Positions 35,193-47,300 of a DNA stretch of 64,000 bases are shown here, one piece after another. This DNA comes from Haemonchus contortus. Lineage: Eukaryota; Nematoda; Chromadorea; Rhabditida; Trichostrongylidae. Below the pieces are notes generated by a model. That model had not been told where the DNA came from, searched no databases, and saw nothing but the letters and a program-made list of their open reading frames with translations. The translations under genes and the position numbers were made by a program. The stretch spans positions 19,161,615 to 19,225,614 of the forward strand of contig LS997564.1 in NCBI GenBank assembly GCA_000469685.2, written 5' to 3'. Numbering within the stretch: the first letter of the stretch is position 1; each line of letters opens with the position of its first letter.

Positions 35193-37098
35193 TCAGTACT
35201 GTAGATTCTTAGAATCCGTAACGAATTGATGAAACTCTTCACGGTATTTGGATAGCAAATTATGCATATATATTTTACATTGTGCGTATAATGGTTCTGC
35301 AAAATATTCTACTCGATGTGTCGGTTTGTGTGGATTTACGTGTACAACGTCTGATGGTAAACTGCGAAGGGGCTGATTGAAGCTGTCCTCATCTAAAATT
35401 GAAATCTCATGAGTTAGCAAAACTTTTCAACAAATCTCCAAGCTGCCACATAAAGTTACCTACCAAGGTAAAGATGATCTCCTGGCAGTACACTTGCAAT
35501 GAGTGAAGAGCTCTGAGTAGTAATATTCTGAGGGCACATCACATGTACCTTATTGCTATAGTTCTGGAGTTCTTGACCGGACGTCTAATAAGAAGGAAGT
35601 TGATGAAAACTCTAACGTTCATTGGAAATTGATAAACAAAGTAAATAAGACGTACACAGATATTTTGCCCACCTGAGAAAGCCGTGTTAACTCGTAGACC
35701 TGAGGTGGCGGTAGAATGACCTCTCCCTTAGAAGCCTTTTTTAAACAGTCTTCGGGCGCCATCCAGAAGTAATGAGACATTTCACGTTCGCACATACGAA
35801 CTTCTGGTTCACCTAAAAGTCTCCATTTCAGTTTTGGAAAAGAACTCTTGTTGATTTACAATGGAGTGAAAAAATGGTTACCGTCTATTTGAGCTATGAA
35901 GAACGATGTCATGTACCGTCTTTTGTATGATGAAGGAGTCAGCCACGTATTCCATTCAAGCAAATCCTTGACTGGAAGCGATGGACAGGCCTATAGTAAG
36001 AAACAACACGGTATTACCAATAATAAGAGGCGCTTTATTGAAACTTTGAAGCCAACTAAATGAATGTATATGATGGCAAATATCAAAAAGTAGGAGAGAG
36101 AGATTCAATGATTGAGAGCCTGCTTATACTCCGGAATGGATAGTTGTGCACAAAACATTATAATAACTTCCACTCTTACCAGCTTAAACTGTTCCGGATC
36201 CTTCCTCGTATTTTCTTGTAAGGCTTCGAGTTCCCGAGAATTGGCAGCAGATTCTTTTTGACCAAGAAGAAGACCGGTCTCTTCGAAAAGTTCCTGGAAG
36301 TGAGCTCTTGTACACTAAGTTGATGACAATTTTCGGAGGGTAGTAAACGGACAACCATTACCAGGCCTGATGATGTAAAGGTTCAGTTTATTGCCGTGGG
36401 TAAACTGTAGCAGACAACAACCATTTCTCTTTGAGAACTAAACGCTAGAAGGATCTCAGTTGATACGCAGTACCCAGCTTTCTAGAATTTTCTTTCAAGA
36501 CCACTCGCACGCTGCGAGGCGACGCTGTAAACACCGGGTAAGGCTGAACACGGAAGAGAAATAAGCAACACTTGGATCTATGATTTTGACGTTTTGCCAC
36601 ATTATTGCAATTTGGAGGCGTTGGCGAACTGTTGCATTCGTCAAGATGGGCGACTTCCCTTCCCCATACTTTCTAAACATATCGCTGGAAGCTACACTGG
36701 TGCAAACTCACGACGGTAGAGGCCACCACTACGGTTTTTGCAGATGTGGCTAAAGTTCTGCTTTAATAGAGCACTGATTGGGGGCAATCCTTGCGGCATA
36801 CGAATAAATCGCAAGAATCGATTAAGAAGTTTTTTAGTATCGAGGGGAATCATGAAGAAATAAATTGTTATATCAAATAAAAGTGCACAAATTGTATACA
36901 GTGATACAACTACGTCTGTGGGTTTAACTTCTTTCATACTTTTCTGTGTACTCACCCTCATGGCAGCAATTTTTGCCGGATGTCCAAGTTTTTCATCAGA
37001 AGGAGTTACTACGCCACCAGGAAACACCAATGCATTCGGCATGAACTTTGCTGTGGCCCCACGCTGCATCACTAACACTCGACCGGTGGTGCGACTCA
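35193..37098 (-). CDS. NUDT19-type Nudix hydrolase, 5' exon missing
   Basis: Family role: Nudix diphosphatases of the NUDT19/RP2 group; the mammalian member cleaves CoA and CoA esters. The exons are 37098-36956, 36293-36180, 35990-35882, 35812-35673, 35584-35464 and 35392-35193 (stop TGA), all with GT-AG borders and agreeing phases. The first seen exon encodes RVLVMQRGATAKFMPNALVF and PGG; the junction to the next exon assembles the Nudix box core AAM|RELFEETGLLL, with the two catalytic Glu of RELFEETG. Later exons give LLEWNTWLTPSSYKRRY (family motif near WLTP) and MSHYFWMAPEDCLKKA. The protein ends TDSKNLQY, with no peroxisomal SKL-type signal. The start codon lies in an upstream exon I could not find, since the first seen exon begins mid-codon after TTTAAG. 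Confidence 0.88.
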
Positions 37099-37400
37099 CT
37101 TAAATCAATATCTATTATATTCATCGCGATAGGATGTTAATCTCTACTTGGAAAAAGGGAACAAAGGAAGTTTACAAAGTGTATGAAAGGATTGCAAAAC
37201 GAGAATTAGGACGACCAAGGTCAATAATTGCTCACTGAAATAATCCTGACAAAGCATTCATCAAATTAGGTTGCCTTCTTGAGACTAAATGGATTCCAAC
37301 AAGATTACAGCAACTGTGAAAAAGGCTCGCATGAGAGCTCGAATGTGCCCAACTTTCGGTAATGGGACATGGCAAACTTTTGAAAAAAGTCCACAAATAG
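37099..37400. other. Upstream of the Nudix gene
   Basis: The missing first exon of the Nudix gene should lie here or further right, but no peptide fitting the expected strand before RVLVMQR was found. Confidence 0.35.
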
Positions 37401-37521
37401 AAGTTTCGTCCTCCAAAGATAGGCGAGTAATGGACAAAACTTCGGCCTCCGACGAGACTCGAGCCCGTATATGGGCTATTCGGGCACAGGCTTCATTCAA
37501 AGATTCAGTAGCTTTTTCCAT
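37400..37521 (-). repeat. tRNA-like repeat, partial copy
   Basis: On the minus strand this reads ACGGGCTCGAGTCTCGTCGG then AGGCCGAAGTTTTGT. It corresponds to the T-arm, the acceptor-like end and the tail of the tRNA-like arms at 6930-7130 (tail there GGCCAAAGTTTTGT). The open frame across it is a by-product of the repeat. Confidence 0.5.
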
Positions 37522-39518
37522 TTGTGGAACTATTTAGAGATCCATTCATTATTTCTCAAAACAGAAATGGAAGAATATAAAAATGGTGTTACTTTAACAC
37601 TACCTCAGCAAAAATGGCTCTTTCACTATTTCTTGAGAAAATGTGTATTTAAAGACGCTTACCAACAATGACAGACGAAGCGGTTTTCCATGCTACCATG
37701 CTTCAGGATAGTTGTTGTGCCTGTAAATAATTTTCAATTGGATGGAGGATTTATTCGGATAACCTATGGTAACAGGCGACAGGCGCTTTTACAACTGAGT
37801 AAAGGTGAAAAAGGACAAGCGGGGCAGGAATAAGAAGCAAAAGCATCACTTGACAACGACAGACGAAGTACTAGATCCCTTACAAAGTTAGGGAATATGA
37901 CAATTTGCCTGGTTAAGCTTTTAGAGTCCACGACAGTAAAGAAGAAAACCGGCTCACTCATAATCCCAACAAGTCACTTTAGGGAGAACACAAGGGGACA
38001 CAGGATATGATGTGGTATACCATATCCTGGGCCCACAACTTTGCAAACATTTTGTGTTACTGAAAAGCCATACAACCTGTACGGCTGACCGTGGCCAAGA
38101 TGACAATACATACCAAAAGCTTGGAGGTCAAAAAAAAAGATGTGAATAGAATGAAGAAAATGAAGAGGGAGAGCAGAGAGCGATAGGATAGGATATATAC
38201 GGAGACTACAGAAGGATATATCAGGACTATACCTCAATGACGGCGTAAATTTTCGGTGATCCTTCCGGTGCTAGTGTTATGCTAGTACTGCTGAACGGAA
38301 CTCTAACATGCAGCTGACTATTACACAAGTCAGAAGAAACCGCTAAAAGGTAGGGAGTAGGGACTACTCAATAGGAGCATCCCCAGGACTGGAACAGACT
38401 TTTGCTCTTTCTAGAAAATCCCCAAGTTAGCGGTAGAAACCCGAAAGTGGCACTGCACCAGTTATGGGAATATGTTCACTTCTTCGATGTAAGAAAGAGC
38501 CTCAGACCTTGGGCAGAGCTGGAGAACCCGAAACCGTTCCCATTATAGTTTAATGTGTAATAACAAATTTCTACCTACATTTAGGGGCACCGCTCCAACT
38601 AAAAATTGTAATGTTCCTTGTTGACCACATATACCCAATTATACGTAAGTTGGACGAGATGAGAAGGCCGCATATGCAAAAAAGGCAGAGTGGACCCATT
38701 GGTAAATTTGGAGGAATTTTGACTGTGCTTCACATATTGCTCAACAAACAGTTCATAGTCAGGCGGGGGAGAGCTACTAGAGCATGTGTAGGGGACGCCC
38801 ATGTAGAGAAACAAAACGGATACAGACGTAACCGTCCCCATCAACGACACACTCGACCCTGATAAGTGTGCAAGTGCGTCATGCTACCCCAACAATTCAG
38901 GCGTCAATTAATGTGCCTACATGAAGAGTGCACAAATAATTCTACCTCACGTACAGTAGCACCTTACCGCCCGTGCACGGACCTAGACTTTCTCTGGATA
39001 AAACCCTACAAAGCACGATGGGGCTTAGAATCATCTGCGAAATGACAAGTTGACAACCAAGAGCGACACCGGATATGAAGAAAAGGATGAGGGCCTCCTA
39101 TGTGGGTAAGCCAATTCTTTTAGACAAAACTTGTGCAGTATTAATACCCTACAATGTATGAATAGCATACGGCAAGGAGCAATCAACGTGCCGTCTTCAA
39201 AAGGCTGAGGACACGGGCAGGGAAGAACATCACAAGGACTAGATTTCGATGTGAACGACCCTCTTTTGCCGTGGGTCAGATTAGTGACGACGGAGCAGAA
39301 AGTCGGTAGGATACACAGTACGAAGAATTAGCAGACTTCAGTGATCTTAACTTAGCCTCCACAACTCTTCCTTATTGAAGGTATGACCCTACTGACCCTA
39401 GTGAGGAGGAAATACTCTAATGATAATAGTGAGACCCTCGTCTATAATCCTATTGGATCCGTCTCTTCCGTTATAGTTTAAGCCCCAGCTTGGCAGAAGC
39501 CATTACCTTAGATGCATA
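37522..39518. other. Intergenic, nothing recognised
   Basis: Short open frames only, none with a recognisable motif or supported splice chain. Several low-complexity GA-rich stretches (near 38130-38220). Confidence 0.4.
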
Positions 39519-39628
39519 TCGACTAGCCAACGCAAGTCGTTGTGTGGATCACATACGCACTTAATACTATACTTTGAATGGAAACAAAATGTAAGGGGGC
39601 ATCTTTCAAACGGGATTTATTAACGCCC
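39519..39628 (+). mobile_element. Truncated SINE-like copy
   Basis: It matches the 3' part of the SINE family: GACTAGCCAACGCAAGTCG aligns with the GGCTGGCCACCGCAGGTCG block, then TGAATGGAA, a GGGGGC block and CGGGATTTATTAACGCC as the family 3' end. The tRNA-like head is absent, as in 5'-truncated copies. Confidence 0.5.
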
Positions 39629-41398
39629 CAAGGTTTTGTCCTTTACCCTTTATCGTTACTAGTCGACTCATAGCATCGGCAAAGGCCACTTGGAAAGCGA
39701 TTAAAATTATTCTCTTGAGATAATCCTCCCTTTCCCGCTCAGGGTGTTCAGATCGTCGTTGCCGCGACGCATGAGCTACACGGGCGGGAGTCGATAGCTA
39801 GCGAGCTGCCCCGTGCTGTCAAGAATAACTGTGCTCGGTGTACTTCTCTTCGACCATCCAACTTTGGTGTTTTGTCTATGACTTCTTGGAGAGAGCCTGC
39901 GCTTTCCTTCGCATGTTCATTCAAAAGAACATGCAGATTTACGTATGTTTGATCTTGACGGAACCTGGAATTCTACACAGAACCAATGAGGAAATTTCGT
40001 TAAATCCTAGTTTCGAATGAATAAGAACGGAAGTTCGGATAAAGAGGATGAAAATCCGTCATGACCCTGACTTTACGTGGAATAAAATGCAGTAGTTGCA
40101 AAACTTCACGGTCAACATATCTACGACGCAACTATTATTGATCACAACATCCTAATCGTGTCACTTATATGACGGGTCAAAAAGGGCTTTCGACAAGGCG
40201 GCGAGGCGATTAGGCAGAGGTGGCGGAAATTGGCAGTGATTCAGCGGCAATTAACGTAACCATCCACTTGGAAATTCTCTGATATCTCGCCGTTCCACTG
40301 CTCGCTCCGACGACACGCGCGGCAAAAGGCTACACGACGTTCGGGTACAAGGTATCACACTCGGTTTGGCAAAGACTTCACCTAGCCAGGTCCTCAAACC
40401 AGACCACCCTGAATTCTCGATCAGTGCTGATTGAATACTTACCTGCTACTTTTTTGGAAATTAGTTGTTCGATATAAACAACAAAAATATGGGGTTCTTG
40501 AAATAATAGCAATTATTCTACAAACATACCACGCTCAAAGCGATCGAATAGTATCAAGTACTATTTGGATAACCCTTGGGATCATACTCAAAAATAAAAT
40601 TAGGGATATTAAAATATTTAATGTGCACCTTTTCTAACATTAATACACCGATCAAGAGGCTAAGTAAGTAGTCAATAGCCAGTAAATAATATGTAGTTAC
40701 CACAATCCAGACGCAGAGATTATTATGATATTATAAGTTTATATTAAGTAGGGTACGTAAGCAATGGGAATGTACACTATAAGTAGCTCATTAGTAGTAC
40801 CCAAAAACTTAATAATTTAACATCAGGAAAACGAATAGGATACAAATTAACAATCACAGAAGTTTTGGAAAAATAAGTCGCTCCATCAACAACAATTATG
40901 CTATAGATTAGCCATAATGGATCTATAATATACATTCGGAAGGAAAAAAAAGAATTTGCAGTACTTCGAAAGAAAACGGACGAGTTTCAGAACCAAAGTG
41001 GAACAATATGAAACTTAAAACGGCTTTCCTGAACACGATGAACACTGGAGCGTCTATTACGGTTTGACCACCACGGTAGCAATGCAAAGAAGCCGGGAGT
41101 TGAGAAGTTAGTATTATTAAGTATATAGTGGAAGGACACTCTTGGCTTCTACGAAGCCCACAAATTCAATTAAATAAAATACTACGGAAAAGGTATGTTT
41201 CCTTATTGTAAACCGGACTCTGAGTAGCTTCGGTTCACATAGACGAACGAGGGGCGGAGTTTGGGTGGTGGGCGGAGCTCGAGCTCTAGCTAAGTCGTTG
41301 TTTCGTTACGAAACGATATTTTAAGGAGCAAAACAGAGCTCGACCTAACCCGAAAAAATATTCTACTTATGGAAAAATGTTTGTATCGAGAGTGGTTC
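39629..41398. other. Intergenic, downstream of exoc-7
   Basis: AT-rich stretch (about 40,430-41,000) with no supported gene. A small perfect palindrome GTTTCGT-T-ACGAAAC lies at about 41,303-41,318, next to the exoc-7 3' end. Two GGGCGGAG motifs occur at 41,252 and 41,269. Confidence 0.35.
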
Positions 41399-44300
41399 TC
41401 AACCGGATGCATCAAATAGCCGATCAATATTCGATTCTAATGATTCTCTTGTATACTTTAGTTGCCGAGTAACGAATTGTTCTCCACAGATTTCTACCCT
41501 TTGCATCAGTGGTCTGTATAGGGACATGATGGCATTCTTCACATGATCACAAACGATAGCTCGAAGCTTCAAGTCGGCTATGCAGTAATCCCGTTGTTGT
41601 GAAACAGTCGCGTCGAACTCACGTGTGAAATTCTGAAAGACTTCATATTTCAAATAAAATAATAATTAAATATTTTGGTAATCAATGAATGACACAGTTT
41701 ATAATAACTTGGGGTATCCAGTTTAAGACGAGTAATGGAAATGATAGTCCAGAATAATGGAAGGTGCATGAGTGACAAAGGAAACGCGAAAATCGGTGTC
41801 TTCAGAAAAACCTAAGGCTTCAAAAAAGAAGTGGAATTAGGGATTGGACGAGAATGTGACGACAGAAGTTGCACGGAAGAGGTGTTTGGACGAGCTATTC
41901 AAATGTGCGCGCCCTTGCATACAGCAGGCTGCAATACGCAGCTTGTGAGCCAGGCGTGGGTCCCATTGCGAATGGTGCGACCTCTATAGCCTCTACAACA
42001 CCTAAGAATCCGTCCGAATAGGGTGTGCACGTCGACTAAGCGAGTATTAGCACTCTCAATGCGTCCTATCATGGTCGCGTTTTTCGACCGGCAGCCTCTC
42101 TTAGGCTATGCTCGATGATCACGTGTTTATCCTAGAGAGAGATCATGGAAAGCATCTTAAGGGCTCTGGACCTGACCACTACAGCACGCTCACCTTTGGC
42201 AAACACATCGCCGTGACATACATTGACTTGCGCATTTTATTAGAGCCTAGCACGGACGACAGTCAAAAATCATGTGCAACTTACCGCAATCATGTTCTTC
42301 ATCATGCTTTTGTCATCCATGACTCGTTGAGCTCCTTGAAGAGTTGTTATGCACGGATTCCAGCTGAAAGAATCAGAAGTTGTTCCGGTGAAAGGATTCT
42401 GGGATGACACTAAGAAAGGCTTCAGTAATAAAAAGAAGGTGCACCAGCCTTATTAAGGTGGGAGGCCATTTTAGTGCAATAGTTCGTGCGGCACCCCGTA
42501 CATAGTTCAAATTGAGTCAGGGCATCGATTTACTCAATATGGCGGTACCGGAGATTGGTACACTTCCGCCCCTCTCGCCCCCTCCTCCCATCCTCTTTTG
42601 GCTAATGCGGTCATGTTGCTGCATCGAATTCGTCCAGCTGAGTGCTTCGTTAAATGCCCCCGATTTCCTTCTCCTCACAAGAAGATGCTTAAATAGAAAT
42701 CTTAAGTGGGTTTGGGGCTCTACATCTTAGCTACAGAATGAAAATTATATCTGGTTCAAAATCGATAGGGTTCAGATTGAACTTTATTTTTACGTGATGG
42801 GAGGCCGAGTTGACGAGAACTCGAGTAAGGAAATCAATGGTAATGTAGTGATGAGTAGCGCCATACCTGCGCATGTACTGATTGACGCACTGTTCAATTT
42901 CTGAGTGGTAAAACGACAAAATCTGCGTATTCTGCTCGTTTATTACCGGCAACAGCCCATCCTCATCATCCTCCAAGGCCTAGGGAGATTTCTATATGTT
43001 TGCGATGATTTCTCAGAAAAAAGATCAAATCATACCTTTGCTATGTAGTTATAGTTGTTCAGAAGAAACAGACTGGACAAAGCAGGATCGTCGTAGCTCT
43101 CACTTTTCTTTTTCAGTGTCATTCCTAGAGCCGATAGGATTCTTGCTGAAATGAAAGAAAAGTTGAACTCCTCCGTTGATAACGAAAAAAAGTAATTGTA
43201 AACTATTAGGTCGTGAAGAAAGTTCTTGCGTTTTTGCGCCTCAAACTTCAAATGTACATATCTCGGCTTAAACAAAACTTCATCAATCGAAATAATAACC
43301 ATAACTATCGAGACACTTTTGCTAACGAGGACCAAGTTAGTTTACCCCATTCGCGTAGAAGTCCGGAGATCTAGAGGCGATGAAATCGTCGAATGTCGTG
43401 GCAGCATCATGTTGGGTTTTGAAGCATTTCTCCTTGAGAAAGCCGGCGAGATGTTTAAAGAAATGGAATTCTGTGGGGGCAAGGTCTGGGGAATATGGTG
43501 GATGCGGGAGAGTTTCATAGCCCAGCTCCATCAATTTTCTCAGGGTAAGTTGTGCGACGTGGGGCCGAGCGTTGCCGTGGAGTAGAGTTGGCCCCTTCCT
43601 ACTCACCAGTGCCGGGCTCATGAGCTGGAGTTTTCGATGTATTCGTTAATTTCTTGACAGTGCTTCTCGGCTGTTACGGTTTCATCCGGATTCATGAAGC
43701 TGTGGTGGGTCAGGTCGACTGCAGACCACCAAACCAGCACCATGACCTTCTTTCCATGTTGCTTCGGCTTGGGAAAACGTCTTGGAGCTTGATCCTTGTC
43801 CAGCCACTGGCCTGATCGTCGCCGATTGTCGTACAGAATCCTTTTCTCATCACACGTTACAATACGGTCAAGAAATGGATCGTTCCTGTTGCGCAGAGAA
43901 GCAAGGCGGAGGCGAGCTCGTAGAGCGGTCTTTCTTGTGCTGAGTCAACTCATGCGGCACCCACTTATCAAGCTTCTGCAACTTCCCGATCTCCTGCATG
44001 TGGGTGCCAACCATCCTGCTGGAAACACTCAATCTCGAGTCAATATCCTTCAGCGTTGTACGTGGATTCTCTTCCACTAACGCTCTCAATTGTTCGTTGT
44101 CAACGGCCGATGACCGTCCACTACGCTCATTATCTTCCAGGCTCTCATCGCCGGTACGGAATTTCTTAAACCACCACTGTGCTGTGCGTTGATTTGTCGT
44201 ACCTAGATCCAAGTCATCGTTGATATCCCGGTCCGTTTCCGTCGCACTCCTGCCCAATTTGAATTGGAAAAGAAAAATCGTGCGGATCTGTCGTTTGTCT

Positions 44301-47300
44301 ATGCTGATTTCGACCTTCTAAAAAACTCCAGGAATCACTCCAGGGCAAAACCGATTATATATTTGGATGGAGCAAGAAATGCGCTTTAGGATGGTATAAA
44401 ACTTGCAAAAACTCTAACAGCAAATAACACCGCGGCAAGCATTTGAAAATTGGACGTCAAAAAACGCAAGAACTTTCTTCACGACCTAATATATCCTCGC
44501 GAGGACATCCGGGGGTGATGCAGTAGGATCGAAATTGTCGCGTCGCGGCGAGAGGGACGCCGTGCGCGAAGCAATGTAGCAGCAGGAGGTAAGAAAAACA
44601 GGAACAAAAGAACTTATATTATAATCATGGCTAAGATAATAATCGCATATCGAGCGAGCTGTAATAACGGCGGCGCGAATGGTTCGCGACAGCCGAATCG
44701 ACTGCACAAAACCGATCCTACTGAGATCCTCGCGAGAACGAAGCCATCGTGGACTTTAACGAAACCCGGAAGTCAAGGCGACACAAGCTCAAGAAGAAGG
44801 TAAAAATTTATTTACCGAAAAGTTTTGGCAGAAGAAGAGCTGAATTCGTTCCTTGGGGAGCAGTCATAAGAAGCAGCTGCTGGGTGACCGTATGCCGATG
44901 GACCGTCAGTGTAGCAAGAAAGTTAATTGTCTGGAAACTTGGAAATCTTACAGCAATTAAACTGGGGAAAGCAATTGAATTGAAAAAAAAACCTGGGAAA
45001 CGGCCTACTCACAGTGACAGTAATTGGATGGACGTTACCATCCACAGGCAACTTGCTATTGTCATTCTTCAACTTCTCAACAAATTCATTAATGTACGAT
45101 GAAGATTTTACTCGAAGCAGTCGCATCAGAGCTTCGAACGGAACATCGGCCATGCTGTTCTGGAAATAAAAACTCCTTGACCCTCTTGGTGAACAGTTGA
45201 AATCCAAAGGAATTCCCTACTCACCGTCGCGAGGTTCTGAAGGCGAGTTTGATGAGCGGAGAGGAATCTGAGAAGAGGAAGAAGAGGAAGAACTCCTTTG
45301 TCGCTGTCTTGGACCACTCGCTGGATGTGTCTCACGACAAAACTGAGCGGATTGGCGACTAGTTCACGGAAGACCTGCATAAAAATTCGTATTACTATGA
45401 CGCCCAGGCACTAAATGGTGAGTTGATGCGTTCAGAGTTTGCGCACAGCTGCGAATGGGCGAATCAGCGCGCAGCGCGGCGTGAAAGTAATAATCAATAC
45501 CTATCTGAGCTTATTCGTGTATCGACGAATTTGTTGCGCTGTGCAAACAGAGAAGTAATCGATATGTATTAGATACATTTCATGGAATTTACATTTTTCC
45601 AACTCTGTATAAGCTATGAATGGAGCAGTACGACCTCACCTGGGCACGTCGTGTTGTGTCAGGTATCGTCTTCACCATTATCGCCTCTTCAACCTCCAAC
45701 AGTGCGAGAAGACATCCAGCCATCAGCAATGCTCCTTCTGACTCGCCTCCATCAACGTCACCAAAACGGCGATCTGCACGACCTGCTGCCTTCTTGAGTA
45801 CACTGGAAATCCCTTTTTTTCAAAACTAACGATTATTCGAACGCTTTCAAAAAATCCCATTATTTTTTGCATTGTTCAAAAAGACACATACCTCTTGATG
45901 GCTCCAGATCGTGAAGGCATATGGGAATACAAAGCAGCATGATGTTGTGTAACGGCACTAATCGTACGCATCATATTATCTCCTCTGAATAAGAGTAATT
46001 TAAGTTACAAAAAAGCACTGGCCTTGATTCCCATCTGAGCCTATGTATTCAACTGAGTGGTGCTTACCATTTCCACCTGCGCGCTTCCAAAACTTTGGCC
46101 GGTTTTTTGCCTTTGAGCTTCTTTTATTGTTTTACAGAACATTTTAATGCATTTAGCAATTCAGATTCTGCTAGGAAATGATGCTTTTCAGGAATATCCG
46201 ATCTTATTACCGGAGAGGGCCTAACAAGTAACACTGTCTGCGAGGAGCAACCTCGTCAATTCCTCAAACAACCAACAAACTACTTGATTTCATGCAGAGT
46301 TTCATCGGTGAGATCTTCTACCTCCTACAAAAAAAATTGAACCCTAGCAATGCAAACTCCATAAAAATCTCTATTGTTGACTATGGGAACAAGTAGGCAG
46401 AGTTAGGGACTTTTTGGCGAGGTTTTAGTAGATGAGGTATTTGGAATTGTTAAATATTAATATTTTTTCCAGATGTTTCAAAATTACGAGACAATACAAA
46501 CAAAATGCTTATCAGCTACGAGGGAAATGTTGAACGATCAGTTTTATCAGCATCTCAGGGTGAAAGGGGTCAATTTAAGGAACTGATAGTTGAATTTTTG
46601 AATATTGCCATTTGTTGGAATCCTTTCATTATGAGCTTCATAAGTGATCTGTTTATGAAAATATAATAGTAAAACATTGTTCCTTACGAGTGTACATGGA
46701 AAAGAATTTGAAGGATGAAGAAAAAAAGTTGGAAAAGGGGGAATATCATACAGAGAGCCTATACAAAACATTGAGCAGAGCAACAGCCGGAAAACAGTCG
46801 TTTATAATTTACCCCTTTCAGTTATCGTTGGACCATTCTGGAGAACTCACCTAAGTTTCGCGTAATGGGTGAGAAATCGTGTACGTTCTCGTTCAAGTAG
46901 CCAAACGCCAAGGCGAGTTAAAGCGGTCAAATCGCGTACGGTCTTTATGTCTTTGGCTCGGGATCCCATAAGTTCTGAAAAAAATATGGATAGCTCGGAT
47001 TTTGAGCACCAAACAAACAGTGAGAGAAGAAGTTATATAGTAATCAACTGAGAAGAGGCTACAAAGATAGGATAAAAAAACAGGCCCATTCAGCTGGATT
47101 ACCCGAACAGATTGAAAACAGTCCTTACCATACGAACGTTTCCCAGATGAAAGCTATGATGAAAACTCCGCTCTTGGGCAACCCTGCCTTAGGATCTCCC
47201 TCTCATCCAAGATGCCTCTAAAGACGTGGGGTAGCTTGGATGCGTATGGCCTTCACCCCGACTTACGACCAGACCCACTGTGACCTCAGTGTTCCCACCT

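Noticed and set aside
36495..36680. Open frame reading MFRKYGEGKSPILTNATV as a Nudix-gene exon
   Set aside because: The flanking exons join in phase to give a perfect Nudix box without it, so it lies in the intron.
43226..43585. Plus-strand 119-codon frame
   Set aside because: Antisense shadow of the mariner transposase.
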